Shown: positions 25,756-34,422, counted from the stretch's first letter. The stretch is DNA of 64,000 nucleotides from Pelomonas margarita (GCF_043555875.1 NZ_JBIGHW010000002.1:482990-546989), one strand, 5' to 3'. Numbers and translations are program-made. Notes: a model not told the origin generated them from the sequence alone.

Positions 25756-27570
25756 ATGACGCGCGCCCGCCTCACCCCCGCCCGCCGCGTGGCGGCCATC
25801 GGTCTGCTGGCCCTGCTCACCGCCTGCGGTGGCGGCAGCGACAGCGCCGCGCCCACGCCGCCCAGCCCGCTGACCGTGCCGGCACCACCGACGGCCAGCG
25901 GCGACACCACCGTGCAGGCCGCCTACCAGCCCGGCGTGCGCGAGCTCAGCACAGCCAGCGGCAGCCCGCAGCTGCTGCACAGCGACGCGGCCGGCACGCT
26001 GCAATTCAGTGCGGCCCCTGGCGCTCAGGTGGGGCAGGTGCTGATCGTGGCGGGGCGCGCCTATCTCGTCACGGCGGTGGACGCCACCGGCACCCAAGTG
26101 GGCACGCGCGCGCCCGAACTGGGCGAGGTGTTCGCCAGCCTGCGCATCAAGGCCAGCGTGCAGGACGCCAGCGCGCTGCCAGCCAGCACGCCCGCCGGCA
26201 TGGCCCGGCCGCTGGCCAGCGCGACGGCCGGCACCAGCTTCTCCGCGGAGCTGGGCTCGCTGGGGCCGGTGGGTATCAGCTACAAGGGTCAGCTCGCGAT
26301 GAAGCTGAACCTGGACCTGGACTTCACGGCCGCCAGCGGGTTCAAGACCTTCGACCTGACCGGCGACCTCACCTTCACGCAGACGCTGCTGCTACAGCTT
26401 CTGACGACGGCAGCCGACGGCAGCACCAGCAAGGGCCTGGAGCTGACGCGCTTTCGCTACGTGATCCCGCAGACGCTGGGCCTGGCTCAGGTGGAGGTGC
26501 CGGTGATGCTGCAGGCCCAGGCCAGCGGTGACGCCAAGCTGGAGATGCGGGTCATCGCCGGCGACACGCGCGCCCACGTGGCGCTGCACTACGACCCCGC
26601 GACCCGCCAGCTGCAGTCCAGCAACCGCATCGACGCCAGCGGTGCCAGCCAGGCACCCACGGGCACGCCCGCCGCGGCCGTCTCCACCACCAGCCTGGGC
26701 CTGCAGCTCAAGGCCGGGCCGGACCTGCAGCTCAAGATTCTGGAGACCGTCGCGCCGTTCAGCGCCAGCCTGCGCGCCAACCTGGGCGTGAGCGCTCAAC
26801 TCGTCGCCACGGGGCTGCGCAACTGCCTGGGTTGGAAGTCCGAGCTGGGCCTGGAGGTCGGCGCCACGCTCAAGCTGGGCGCGAATGGCGACGCGCAGGC
26901 CAGTGCGGCCACCGCGCCGTGGCTGCTGGGCGGTGGCGGCGACCTGTCCGCCTGCCAGACACCGCCGGCCACCGACCCCACGCCGACGCCCACCCCGACG
27001 CCAGCGCCCGTGGACGGTCTCTCGCTGCTGCCGCTGCCCGCTGGCGCCGAGCTGCTGAGTGGCTACCAGCTGGTGCTGGCGGTCGATGCCGTGGCTGCCG
27101 ATGTGCGGCGCGCGTTCAACGTCGACGCCGCGTGCTGGATGCAGCCCTTCTACGGCCTGCAGGCCGAGTTGCTGGAGACCGTGCAGGCCTGTGCGCATAC
27201 GCTGCAGCCGCAGGTGCGTCGTGCCGATGGCAGCGGGGTGGATGTGTGGTCCAGCGACGACTGGCTGGTCCGCTTTGAGAGCCCGAGCCTGCTGGCCTGT
27301 GCGGCCGACCTACAGGACCCGCGGCTAGGCCTGGTGCGCGACGGCGTGGCGCTCACGCATGCCCAGGGCAACTTCGCCAACACCGTCACCTACGCCATCG
27401 CGCCCGGCGCCACCCACACCAACCAGTTCAGTGCGGTCTGCCAACTGCAGGTCACCGAACGTGTGACCGGCAAGCGCTACGTGCTGCGCAGCCCGCTGTG
27501 GGTGGCGCCGGCTGGGCGCTTGATGCAGGCTGCGGGCTACGGCGTGATCTGGACCTGGTGGGGCAACTGA
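25756..27570 (+). CDS. Large lipoprotein of unknown function
   Basis: 604 aa. Signal MTRARLTPARRVAAIGLLALLTACGGG with lipobox LLTAC. The N-terminal part carries GTLQFSAAPGAQVGQVLIVAG and LVTAVDATGTQVGTRAPELGEVF, a central beta-rich region of about 270 residues follows, then a DPTPTPTPTPAPVDG linker (about 412-426) and a C-terminal domain with four Cys. No enzymatic motif is visible. It begins 13 bp after the preceding lipoprotein gene, so the two are probably co-expressed and act together at the cell envelope. Confidence 0.78.
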   Translation: MTRARLTPARRVAAIGLLALLTACGGGSDSAAPTPPSPLTVPAPPTASGDTTVQAAYQPGVRELSTASGSPQLLHSDAAGTLQFSAAPGAQVGQVLIVAGRAYLVTAVDATGTQVGTRAPELGEVFASLRIKASVQDASALPASTPAGMARPLASATAGTSFSAELGSLGPVGISYKGQLAMKLNLDLDFTAASGFKTFDLTGDLTFTQTLLLQLLTTAADGSTSKGLELTRFRYVIPQTLGLAQVEVPVMLQAQASGDAKLEMRVIAGDTRAHVALHYDPATRQLQSSNRIDASGASQAPTGTPAAAVSTTSLGLQLKAGPDLQLKILETVAPFSASLRANLGVSAQLVATGLRNCLGWKSELGLEVGATLKLGANGDAQASAATAPWLLGGGGDLSACQTPPATDPTPTPTPTPAPVDGLSLLPLPAGAELLSGYQLVLAVDAVAADVRRAFNVDAACWMQPFYGLQAELLETVQACAHTLQPQVRRADGSGVDVWSSDDWLVRFESPSLLACAADLQDPRLGLVRDGVALTHAQGNFANTVTYAIAPGATHTNQFSAVCQLQVTERVTGKRYVLRSPLWVAPAGRLMQAAGYGVIWTWWGN

Positions 27571-27595
27571 CGCGCCTGGCGCCTGGGGGCGGAAT

Positions 27596-27611
27596 TTCTC
27601 GTGAAGCAGGA
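27596..27611 (+). promoter_or_regulatory. Shared upstream motif B (TTCTCGTGAAGCAGGA)
   Basis: TTCTCGTGAAGCAGGA is the second copy of the motif at 24748-24764, with one base deleted. It is preceded by GGAAT, a common ECF -35 core, but the spacing to a -10 cannot be fixed from two examples. Confidence 0.4.
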
Positions 27612-27639
27612 CATCCCTCACTGCATCGGAGATGCCCGC

Positions 27640-28533
27640 ATGTCGATCCGCCCTGCTCCCCTGACCCTGGCCCTGTTGGCCGCGCTGACCCTCGCCGGCT
27701 GCGGCAAGCAGGCCGAGGCGCCGCCTGCCGAGCCGGCCGCTGCCCAGCCGCAGCCATCCCGCTACAAGGACGCCGGCAAGTTCGGCTCTGTCAGCGCCTT
27801 GGTGCTGGACGGCACGGCGGCCTTGCCGGCGCGCTTCGCCGGCTACCAGCGCCAGGAGGCGACTGAGTGGGTCGAGGGTGAGTACGAGAAGCAACCCGAC
27901 AGCGCCTTCCACGCCTACCTGGCCCGCTGGAAGACCCAGGCCGCCTCGGTGCCCAAGCCTGACTGGGCCTTGATCTCGAAGATCGTCCACCCCGAGAGCG
28001 CCGACGAGACCAACGAGTTCAAGAAGCAGGCGTGGGCCGACAAGACCCGCCAGGAAATGCCTGCCGATCCGGCCTCGCTGCAGATCGTGATGGCCTACCA
28101 GGCCGAGTACGTCTCGCTCAGCGGCCCGGACGTTGCGACGGGTGAGTACTACGTCTTCGTCAGGAACGGCGCGCGCCGCATGGGCGTGGGCTTTGACGAC
28201 GGCAAGTACCGCAGCAACCTGAACTATGTGCCCGACTTCGAGGGCCTGTGCGGCGGCTGCCGCGACCTGCAGTTCACCGTCAAGCTGCCCTTGGAGCGCG
28301 CCCGCGAGATCGAGGCGCTGCGCGAGAAGGGCAAGGACATGATGCGTGTCTGGGGCCGCGTGACGGGCCCGAACACGGACTCGATGCCCATCGTTCACCG
28401 CCAGGGCGCGAATGCCAAGCTCAACGTGGACATCGAGGCCATCGAGATGGGCTCGCGCCAGGGTGGCGAGTACAAGTCCTACTTCGTCATCGGCCCGGAC
28501 CAGCTGGCTTCGTGGAAAGCCCGCGGCCGTTGA
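27640..28533 (+). CDS. Lipoprotein of unknown function
   Basis: 297 aa from the ATG at 27640 (ribosome-binding site CGGAG). Signal MSIRPAPLTLALLAALTLAGCGKQ with lipobox LAGC. A Pro/Ala linker leads to a 260-residue domain with WVEGEYEKQPDSAFHAYLAR, GLCGGCRDLQFTVKLPLERA and MRVWGRVTGPNTDSMP. CGGC might bind metal or be a redox pair. No family recognised. It is the last gene of the inserted module before the leftward yidC operon. Confidence 0.78.
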   Translation: MSIRPAPLTLALLAALTLAGCGKQAEAPPAEPAAAQPQPSRYKDAGKFGSVSALVLDGTAALPARFAGYQRQEATEWVEGEYEKQPDSAFHAYLARWKTQAASVPKPDWALISKIVHPESADETNEFKKQAWADKTRQEMPADPASLQIVMAYQAEYVSLSGPDVATGEYYVFVRNGARRMGVGFDDGKYRSNLNYVPDFEGLCGGCRDLQFTVKLPLERAREIEALREKGKDMMRVWGRVTGPNTDSMPIVHRQGANAKLNVDIEAIEMGSRQGGEYKSYFVIGPDQLASWKARGR

Positions 28534-28540
28534 GGCCATG

Positions 28541-28574
28541 AAAAAAGCCGCAGCGACCGGGAGGCGCTGCGGCT
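28541..28574 (-). terminator. Rho-independent terminator 2 downstream of yidC
   Basis: Read leftward: AGCCGCAGCG, a 9-nt loop, CGCTGCGGCT, then TTTTTT. The 10-bp perfect stem with a U-run is a classic terminator for the yidC-side transcript. Confidence 0.85.
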
Positions 28575-28676
28575 GATGTTTGGCGCGGGGGAGGCCAGGT
28601 TCAAGGACTCTCGTGAGCCTCGTCCGGGCCGGTGTTCTCTGCCCCGCAACGCGATTGAACGCCCATCGCCGGGCAC

Positions 28677-28701
28677 AAAAAAGCCCCCGAGCACGGGGGC
28701 T
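28677..28701 (-). terminator. Rho-independent terminator 1 downstream of yidC
   Basis: Read leftward: AGCCCCC, loop GTGCTC, GGGGGCT, then TTTTT. It lies 38 bp past the yidC stop and is backed up by a second terminator about 100 bp further on. Confidence 0.87.
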
Positions 28702-28738
28702 GTGCAGATTCACGTGACTCCGGTCACGTGGGGTGGGG

Positions 28739-30451
28739 TCAGTTCACGCCCATCTGCTTGTTGATCATCCATTGCTGCGCGATCGACAGGATGTTGTTGG
28801 TCAGCCAGTACAGCACCAGGCCGGCCGGGAACACGAAGAACATGACGCCGAAGGCGACGGGCATGATCCACATCATCTTCTGCTGCATGGGGTCGGCGGC
28901 CGGCGGGTTCAGCCAGACCTGGAACAGGCTGGACAGCATCATCAGCAGCGGCAGGATGAAGTAGGGGTCACGCACCGACAGGTCGGTGATCCAGAAGATC
29001 CACGGCGCCTGGCGCATTTCGACCGTGGACAGCAGCACCCAGTACAGCGCCATGAAGATGGGCATCTGCAGGAAGATGGGCAGGCAGCCGCCGATGGGGT
29101 TGATCTTCTCCTCGCGGTAGATCTTCATCATCTCCTGCTGCATCTGCTGCGGGTTGTCCTTGAGGCGCTCCTTCATCTCGTTGATGCGCGGCGCCACGGC
29201 CTTCATGCGGGCCATGGACTTGTAGGCGCTGGCGTTCAGGCCGTACAGCGCGATCTTCAGCAGCAGCACGAGGGCGACGATGGTCCAGCCCCAGTTGCCG
29301 ATGATGCCGTGCAGCTTGTCCAGCAGCCAGAACAGCGGCTCGGCCAGGATGGTCAGCATGCCGTAGTCCTTGACGCGCTCCAGGCCGGGCGCCAGTTCTG
29401 CCAGCTTGTTCTCTTCCTGCGGGCCGGCGAACAGCGTGGCCTTCTGCGTCGTGCTGGCGCCGGGCGCCAGCGTGGGCAGCGTGAACACCATGCCGGTGGC
29501 GTAGGTGTCGCCGCGCACGCCCGCCTGGCCCGGCAGCTTGCGGATGAAGAATTCGCGGTTGCCGGCCTCGTTCACCAGCCAGGCGCTGGCGAAGTAGTGC
29601 TGGATCATCGAGACCCAGCCATCGGCGGCCTGCTTCTCGATGTCGACCTTGTTCTTGTCGACGTCCTCGAAGGTGACGGTCTTGAACTTGGTCTTGTCGT
29701 TGTAGACGGCCGGGCCTGTGAAGCTGGGCGTGAACGCTGCGCCGCCGGTGACGGTGGAGCCGTCGCGCACCAGCTGCAGGTAGACCTGCGGCGTGACCGG
29801 CGCCGTGCCGGCGTTGACGACTTCGTGGGCGACGCCCACCGTGTAGGCGCCGCGCTTGAACGTGTAGGTCTTGACCAGCTTGACGCCGCCCACCTCGGCC
29901 GACTCCAGGCGCAGTTGGACTTCGTCCTGGCCGGCCTTGAGCTCACGCTCGCCAGCCACGGCCGTCATGGGCGTGTTGTGCGTCGGCAGCGGGCCGGAGC
30001 CGCCCACCAGGCCGGTCTGGGCGCGGTATTGCTGGGCGGCATTGAACAACACGACCGGTTCGGGCGTGAAAGGCGCCGGGTCCTTCAGGCGCACCATCTG
30101 CAGCAGCTGGTCGGTGACCGTGGGGTCGGGCGACGTCAGGTACTTGGGCAGCTCGGCGCGCACGATGTCGCCGCCCAATGTGTCGACGGTGACCGTCAGC
30201 ACGTCGGTGCGGATGGTGATCTTCTCGGACGGTGCCGCGGCGGGCGCGGTGGTTGCCGGGGCCTGGGCTGCGCCCGCGACGGTGGGCGTCGGCACGCCGC
30301 CCGAAGCCGCGCCCTGCGGTGCCGGCGCGGCAGCGCGCGGCGTGGGGCTGAACATCGAGGGCTGTCCGTTGTGCTTCTGCCAGCCGTCCCACAGGAGGAC
30401 GAGGGACATGACGAACACCATCCAGAGCACGGTGCGGCGAATATCAGTCAT
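28739..30451 (-). CDS. yidC: Membrane protein insertase YidC
   Basis: 570 aa. N-terminal membrane anchor (TVLWMVFVMSLVLLWDGW), a large periplasmic beta domain (about 60-350) with an Ala/Pro-rich linker, then the conserved core of five membrane helices (WGWTIVALVLLLKIALYGLN, GGCLPIFLQMPIFMALYWVL, PLLMMLSSLFQVWLNPP). It inserts and folds inner-membrane proteins with or without SecYEG. The start overlaps the yidD stop by 8 bp. Two terminators follow its stop, and mnmE, its usual neighbour, has been displaced. Confidence 0.98.
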   Translation of the reverse strand: MTDIRRTVLWMVFVMSLVLLWDGWQKHNGQPSMFSPTPRAAAPAPQGAASGGVPTPTVAGAAQAPATTAPAAAPSEKITIRTDVLTVTVDTLGGDIVRAELPKYLTSPDPTVTDQLLQMVRLKDPAPFTPEPVVLFNAAQQYRAQTGLVGGSGPLPTHNTPMTAVAGERELKAGQDEVQLRLESAEVGGVKLVKTYTFKRGAYTVGVAHEVVNAGTAPVTPQVYLQLVRDGSTVTGGAAFTPSFTGPAVYNDKTKFKTVTFEDVDKNKVDIEKQAADGWVSMIQHYFASAWLVNEAGNREFFIRKLPGQAGVRGDTYATGMVFTLPTLAPGASTTQKATLFAGPQEENKLAELAPGLERVKDYGMLTILAEPLFWLLDKLHGIIGNWGWTIVALVLLLKIALYGLNASAYKSMARMKAVAPRINEMKERLKDNPQQMQQEMMKIYREEKINPIGGCLPIFLQMPIFMALYWVLLSTVEMRQAPWIFWITDLSVRDPYFILPLLMMLSSLFQVWLNPPAADPMQQKMMWIMPVAFGVMFFVFPAGLVLYWLTNNILSIAQQWMINKQMGVN

Positions 30452-30746
30452 GAGGGGGCTCGGAGGAAGACGGCGCGCAGGGCACCGGGGAGATCAATCG
30501 GGAAAACAGGCGCGGCGCATTGTCCGGCACGGGGTCGTGGCCGCCGTCGCACCAGGGCTGGCAGCGCAGGATGCGGTGCACCGTCAGGTAGCTGCCGGCC
30601 AGTGCGCCATGCTTTTCGAGCGCTGCCAGGGAGTAGCGCGAGCAGGTCGGCTCGAACCGGCAGCTGTTGCCCAGCCAGGGGCTGAGCATCAGCCGATAGC
30701 CGCGCACTACGGCCATCAATGCGCGCGCGGGCCAGCTAGGGGTCAT
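30444..30746 (-). CDS. yidD: Membrane protein insertion efficiency factor YidD
   Basis: 100 aa. Amphipathic N-terminus and the family core YRLMLSPWLGNSCRFEPTCSRY, followed by AALEKHGALAGSYLTVHRIL and RCQPWCDGGHDPVP; the Cys positions are conserved. It assists YidC-dependent insertion. It overlaps rnpA by 4 bp and yidC by 8 bp, as in the standard rpmH-rnpA-yidD-yidC operon. Confidence 0.96.
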   Translation of the reverse strand: MTPSWPARALMAVVRGYRLMLSPWLGNSCRFEPTCSRYSLAALEKHGALAGSYLTVHRILRCQPWCDGGHDPVPDNAPRLFSRLISPVPCAPSSSEPPHD

Positions 30747-31216
30747 GGCGCGCTCTCCGCCTTCAGCACGCGGTCCAGCAGCTGGGCCAGCTCGGCGCGC
30801 GCAGCAGCACGCAGCGCGTCAGAGGCGGCGCTGGGAAACTTCTGGCGATCAAACGGAGAACGCAAGCGCACCACCCACAAGCCCGGCGGCATGCCGGGGC
30901 GCTCGGCAAATGCGGCGCGAATCTGCCGCTTCAAGAGCTGGCGCGTGACCGATCGCTTTGCATGCCGTTTGGGAACGACCATACCCACCCAGCAGCTTTC
31001 AGGCGCCGCAGGCGGGATGGGCTCCACAGGGGTGTGGATAACGAGTGCGTCACCTGTTGATAACTCGGCCTGAGCAGAGCGCAGACGAGCAGCCACCCAG
31101 GCGCTGGGCGCCGGGTTGGCAGGCAGGTGGTGCAGCGCGAAGTGCGCGCTGCGCGAGCGGCTCGGACGCGCAAGCACGCGTTCGAAATCCACCGGGCGTT
31201 GGATGCGACCGATCAT
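30743..31216 (-). CDS. rnpA: Ribonuclease P protein component
   Basis: 157 aa, longer than the usual 115-130, because of extra residues after the N-terminus. The RNR signature is KRSVTRQLLKRQIRAAF (about 86-102), preceded by the strand GMVVPKRHAK. It binds the 5' leader of pre-tRNA together with RNase P RNA. Two DnaA-box-like sites (31033-31041 and 31055-31063) lie inside the gene. Confidence 0.95.
   Translation of the reverse strand: MIGRIQRPVDFERVLARPSRSRSAHFALHHLPANPAPSAWVAARLRSAQAELSTGDALVIHTPVEPIPPAAPESCWVGMVVPKRHAKRSVTRQLLKRQIRAAFAERPGMPPGLWVVRLRSPFDRQKFPSAASDALRAAARAELAQLLDRVLKAESAP
31033..31041. promoter_or_regulatory. DnaA box (TGTGGATAA) inside rnpA
   Basis: TGTGGATAA is the perfect complement of the strong box TTATCCACA. 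A one-mismatch box (TGTTGATAA) lies 22 bp away at 31055-31063 in the same orientation, suggesting that the origin region extends into rnpA. Confidence 0.6.
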
Positions 31217-31267
31217 CAGCTGCCCGGCAGTCGACGGCGCGGGCGCGCCGCCATGTGCGACAAGGCC

Positions 31268-31402
31268 TTAGACGGCCAGGCGCTTGCGGCCCTTGGCGCG
31301 GCGAGCGGCGATGACGGCACGGCCGCCACGCGTCTTCATGCGCACGAGGAAGCCGTGGGTGCGGGCGCGGCGGGTCTTGGAGGCTTGGTAAGTACGCTTC
31401 AT
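31268..31402 (-). CDS. rpmH: 50S ribosomal protein L34
   Basis: 44 aa, very basic (MKRTYQASKTRRARTHGFLV, then GGRAVIAARRAKGRKRLAV). It has the full-length invariant L34 sequence pattern. It is the first gene of the leftward rpmH-rnpA-yidD-yidC operon and is divergent from dnaA. Confidence 0.98.
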   Translation of the reverse strand: MKRTYQASKTRRARTHGFLVRMKTRGGRAVIAARRAKGRKRLAV

Positions 31403-31653
31403 GGGGAACCTCTTTGGAGGAGTTTGTTCGCTCCGGGCACAGCGGTTGGTCCCCGGCAAAAGGAGCGCACGGCAAAGCAGTCGCAGTGCGCGAAAACCCG
31501 CGATTACAGCAGATGCCGCCTTGCCGGTCAACAAGCAGCGTGCTGCCAGGCGGGTTTGCCGGGGATTGACCCTGCTGGAAATTCTGTGGATAACCCTGCT
31601 TTTGCGAGCGCTCGAGACGTACAATCCGGCTGCTCGAAAACAAGTTTTCCACA
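31403..31653. other. Probable replication origin / dnaA regulatory region
   Basis: This 251-bp divergent region between rpmH and dnaA holds a perfect DnaA box (TGTGGATAA, 31585-31593) and a near box next to the dnaA start (TTTTCCACA, 31645-31653). With the boxes in rnpA they make a loose cluster. Position between rpmH and dnaA is the usual oriC site in this order. No clear AT-rich unwinding element stands out, so the origin call is contextual. Confidence 0.6.
31566..31594 (+). promoter_or_regulatory. Putative dnaA promoter overlapped by a DnaA box
   Basis: TTGACC (31566-31571), a 17-bp spacer, then GATAAC (31589-31594) resembles a sigma-70 promoter. The DnaA box TGTGGATAA (31585-31593) covers the -10, an arrangement expected for autorepression by DnaA. 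Confidence 0.5.
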
Positions 31654-33159
31654 ATGAGCCTAGAAGAACACAACAGGGCGGATGGGATGCAGGTGTCAGC
31701 GAGCATGAACACGGCGGAATGGGCTTCGGACCTCTGGCGGCGCGGTTGTGAGCGCCTGGCCACCGAACTGCCCGAGCAGCAATTCAACACCTGGATCCGC
31801 CCCCTGCCGCCTGCCACCGTGGCCGGCGAAGGCGCCGATGCCGCCAGCGCGCTGGTGGCCACGCTGAAGGTGCCCAACCATTTCAAGCGCGACTGGATTC
31901 GTCGCCAGTACGCGGCGCGCATCGAGGCCATCCTGACCGAACTCGCCGGCCGCCCGACGCGGCTGGAACTGGCGCTGGCTGCGCGTGACACGGCAGCCCC
32001 GATTGCCGTGCCGCCGCCCGGTGCGGCGGCGGCGCCGCAACAGCTGTCCGTGCTGCCGGCTGAGCCCAGCGCGGCGCTGAAGCCCGTGGTGCCGGCGGCG
32101 TCATCGATCGTGTTGCCCTCGCAGGCGCCGGCTTCTGCCAAGCACCGCATCAACCCGTCGCTCACGTTCGACACCCTCGTGCCGGGCCGTGCCAACCAGA
32201 TGGCCCGCACGGCGGCGCTGCACGTGGCCGGCGCGCCGGGCGTGACCTACAACCCGCTGTTCATCTATGGCGGCGTGGGCTTGGGCAAGACCCACTTGAT
32301 CCACGCCGTCGGCAACGCGCTGCTGAAGGATCGGCCTGATGCCCGCGTGCTGTATCTGCACGCCGAGCAGTTCATCTCGGACGTCGTCAAGAACTACCAG
32401 CGCAAGACCTTTGATGAGCTCAAGGCCAAATACCACTCGCTGGACCTGCTGCTGATCGACGACGTGCAGTTCTTCGCCGGCAAGGACCGCACGCAGGAGG
32501 AGTTCTTCAACGCCTTCGAGGCGCTGCTGGCCAAGAAGGCGCACATCATCATGACGTCGGACACCTACCCCAAGGGGCTGGTGGACATCGATGAGCGCCT
32601 CACCTCCCGCTTCGATGCCGGACTGACGGTGGCCATCGAGCCGCCCGAGCTGGAAATGCGCGTGGCCATCCTGATCAAGAAGGCGATTGCCGAAGGCGCG
32701 CCCATGCCGGAAGACGTGGCCTTCTTCGTCGCCAAGAACGTGCGCGCCAACGTGCGCGAGCTGGAGGGCGCGCTGCGCAAGGTGCTGGCCTATGCCAAGT
32801 TCTCGCACAAGGAGATCAGCATCAACCTGGCGCGCGAGGCGCTGAAGGACCTGCTGTCCATCCAGAACCGCCAGATCGGTGTGGAGAACATCCAGAAGAC
32901 GGTGGCCGACTTCTACAAGATCAAGGTCGCCGACATGTACTCCAAGAAGCGCCCGGCCAGCATCGCGCGGCCGCGCCAGATTGCGATGTACCTGGCCAAG
33001 GAGCTGACGCAGAAGAGCCTGCCCGAGATCGGCGAGCTTTTCGGCGGGCGTGACCACACCACGGTGCTGCACGCGGTGCGCAAGATTGGCGGCGAGCGCC
33101 AGAAGAACACTGAGCTCAACCAGCAGCTGCACGTGCTGGAGCAGACGCTGAAAGGCTGA
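31654..33159 (+). CDS. dnaA: Chromosomal replication initiator protein DnaA
   Basis: 501 aa. Domain I (DLWRRGCERLATELPEQQFN), a variable Pro/Ala linker (about 110-165), the AAA+ domain with GGVGLGKTHL and LLIDDVQFF, and the C-terminal DNA-binding domain with the signature GGRDHTTVLHAVRKI. It opens the origin by binding DnaA boxes. The first ATG (31654) is used here; ATGs at 31687 and 31705 are in frame and also possible because the first 17 residues are not conserved in the family. Confidence 0.98.
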   Translation: MSLEEHNRADGMQVSASMNTAEWASDLWRRGCERLATELPEQQFNTWIRPLPPATVAGEGADAASALVATLKVPNHFKRDWIRRQYAARIEAILTELAGRPTRLELALAARDTAAPIAVPPPGAAAAPQQLSVLPAEPSAALKPVVPAASSIVLPSQAPASAKHRINPSLTFDTLVPGRANQMARTAALHVAGAPGVTYNPLFIYGGVGLGKTHLIHAVGNALLKDRPDARVLYLHAEQFISDVVKNYQRKTFDELKAKYHSLDLLLIDDVQFFAGKDRTQEEFFNAFEALLAKKAHIIMTSDTYPKGLVDIDERLTSRFDAGLTVAIEPPELEMRVAILIKKAIAEGAPMPEDVAFFVAKNVRANVRELEGALRKVLAYAKFSHKEISINLAREALKDLLSIQNRQIGVENIQKTVADFYKIKVADMYSKKRPASIARPRQIAMYLAKELTQKSLPEIGELFGGRDHTTVLHAVRKIGGERQKNTELNQQLHVLEQTLKG

Positions 33160-33171
33160 GTTCAGGGTTGG

Positions 33172-33219
33172 GCTACGGGTTGTCCCGTAGCTGCCGGCGT
33201 TGCCCCCTTGGCCGGGGGC
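33172..33219. repeat. Two GC-rich hairpins between dnaA and dnaN
   Basis: GCTACGGG-TTGT-CCCGTAGC (33172-33191) and GCCCCC-TTGGCC-GGGGGC (33202-33219) lie in the 150-bp gap. Neither has a U-run, so they are candidates for attenuation, RNA processing or repeat remnants rather than simple terminators. Confidence 0.55.
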
Positions 33220-33309
33220 GCACCCTTTCCGGGCGACAATCGCAGCGTCACGCGCGCGCGCGGTTTTGGGGCTTGCCCCAGCTGAAATCTCTCCCCCCAA
33301 GAGGCCCTC

Positions 33310-34422
33310 ATGATCGTTTTGAAAGCTCCCCAGGACCAGGTGCTCGGCGCGCTGCAGGCGGTGTCCGGCATCGTCGAGCGGCGTCATACGCTGCCCATCC
33401 TGGCCAACGTGCTGATCCGCAAGACCGGCCACCAGGTGGAGCTGACGACGAGCGACCTCGAAATTCAAGTGCGCACGACCGTGCAGTTCGACGGCGATGC
33501 CGGCGACCTGAACACCACCGTCGGTGCCCGCAAGCTCATCGACATCCTGCGCGCGCTGCCGAGTGACCAGGCCGTCAGCCTGACGAGCAACCAGAACAAG
33601 ATGACGCTGCAGGGCGGCAAGAGCCGCTTCACGCTGCAGACGCTGCCGGCCGACGACTTCCCGCTGGTGCAGGAAGCCGCCGACTTCGGCCCCGCGTTCA
33701 GCGTGCCGCAGAAGGCGCTGAAGGGCCTGATCAACCAGGTGCACTTCGCGATGGCGGTGCATGACATCCGCTACTACCTGAACGGCATCCTGTTCGTCGC
33801 CGAAGGCAAGAACCTGACGCTGGTCGCGACGGACGGCCACCGCCTGGCGCTGGCCCAGGCCGAGCTGGATGTCGACATCCCCAAGCAGGAAGTCATCCTG
33901 CCGCGCAAGACCGTGCTGGAACTGCAGCGCCTCTTGAAGGACGGCAAGGACGACGATGCGATCGAGATGCGCTTTGCCGGCAACCAGGCCAAGTTCAGCT
34001 TCAACAGCATGGAGTTCGTGACCAAGCTGGTCGAGGGCAAGTTCCCCGACTACAACCGCGTCATCCCCAAGAACCACAAGTTCCGCCTGACGCTGGGCCG
34101 CACGACGCTGTTGAGCAGCCTGCAGCGCGCCGCCATCCTGACCAGCGAGAAGTTCAAGGCCGTGCGCCTGACCTTCGAGCCGGGCCTGCTGAGCATCGCG
34201 TCCAGCAACGCCGAGCAGGAAGAGGCCAAGGAAGAGATCGAGATCGACTACGGCGGCGACAAGATCGAGACCGGCTTCAACGTCACCTACCTGATGGATG
34301 CGCTGGCCAACATGAGCCAGGACATGGTCTGCATCGACCTCAACGACAGCGCGTCGAGTGCGCTGCTGACCATCCCGGACACGACGGGCTTCAAGTACGT
34401 CGTGATGCCAATGAGGATCTGA
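33310..34422 (+). CDS. dnaN: DNA polymerase III beta subunit (sliding clamp)
   Basis: 370 aa of three consecutive clamp domains: MIVLKAPQDQVLGALQAVSG, the middle domain with VHDIRYYLNGILFVAEG, and the C-terminal peptide-binding rim ending FKYVVMPMRI. It tethers polymerase III to DNA. Its stop codon lies in the loop of a perfect 13-bp inverted repeat (34407-34436), which is unusual. Confidence 0.98.
   Translation: MIVLKAPQDQVLGALQAVSGIVERRHTLPILANVLIRKTGHQVELTTSDLEIQVRTTVQFDGDAGDLNTTVGARKLIDILRALPSDQAVSLTSNQNKMTLQGGKSRFTLQTLPADDFPLVQEAADFGPAFSVPQKALKGLINQVHFAMAVHDIRYYLNGILFVAEGKNLTLVATDGHRLALAQAELDVDIPKQEVILPRKTVLELQRLLKDGKDDDAIEMRFAGNQAKFSFNSMEFVTKLVEGKFPDYNRVIPKNHKFRLTLGRTTLLSSLQRAAILTSEKFKAVRLTFEPGLLSIASSNAEQEEAKEEIEIDYGGDKIETGFNVTYLMDALANMSQDMVCIDLNDSASSALLTIPDTTGFKYVVMPMRI

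Noticed and set aside
26970..27015. Repeated Thr-Pro codons as a possible tandem repeat or regulatory array
   Set aside because: It is an ordinary Thr/Pro linker between two domains of a lipoprotein.
33160..33309. dnaA-dnaN gap as the replication origin
   Set aside because: No DnaA boxes occur there; the boxes lie on the rpmH side of dnaA.
32101..34077. Leftward open frame spanning dnaA and dnaN
   Set aside because: It crosses two essential genes and their gap; no homology-like motif, only antisense codon bias.
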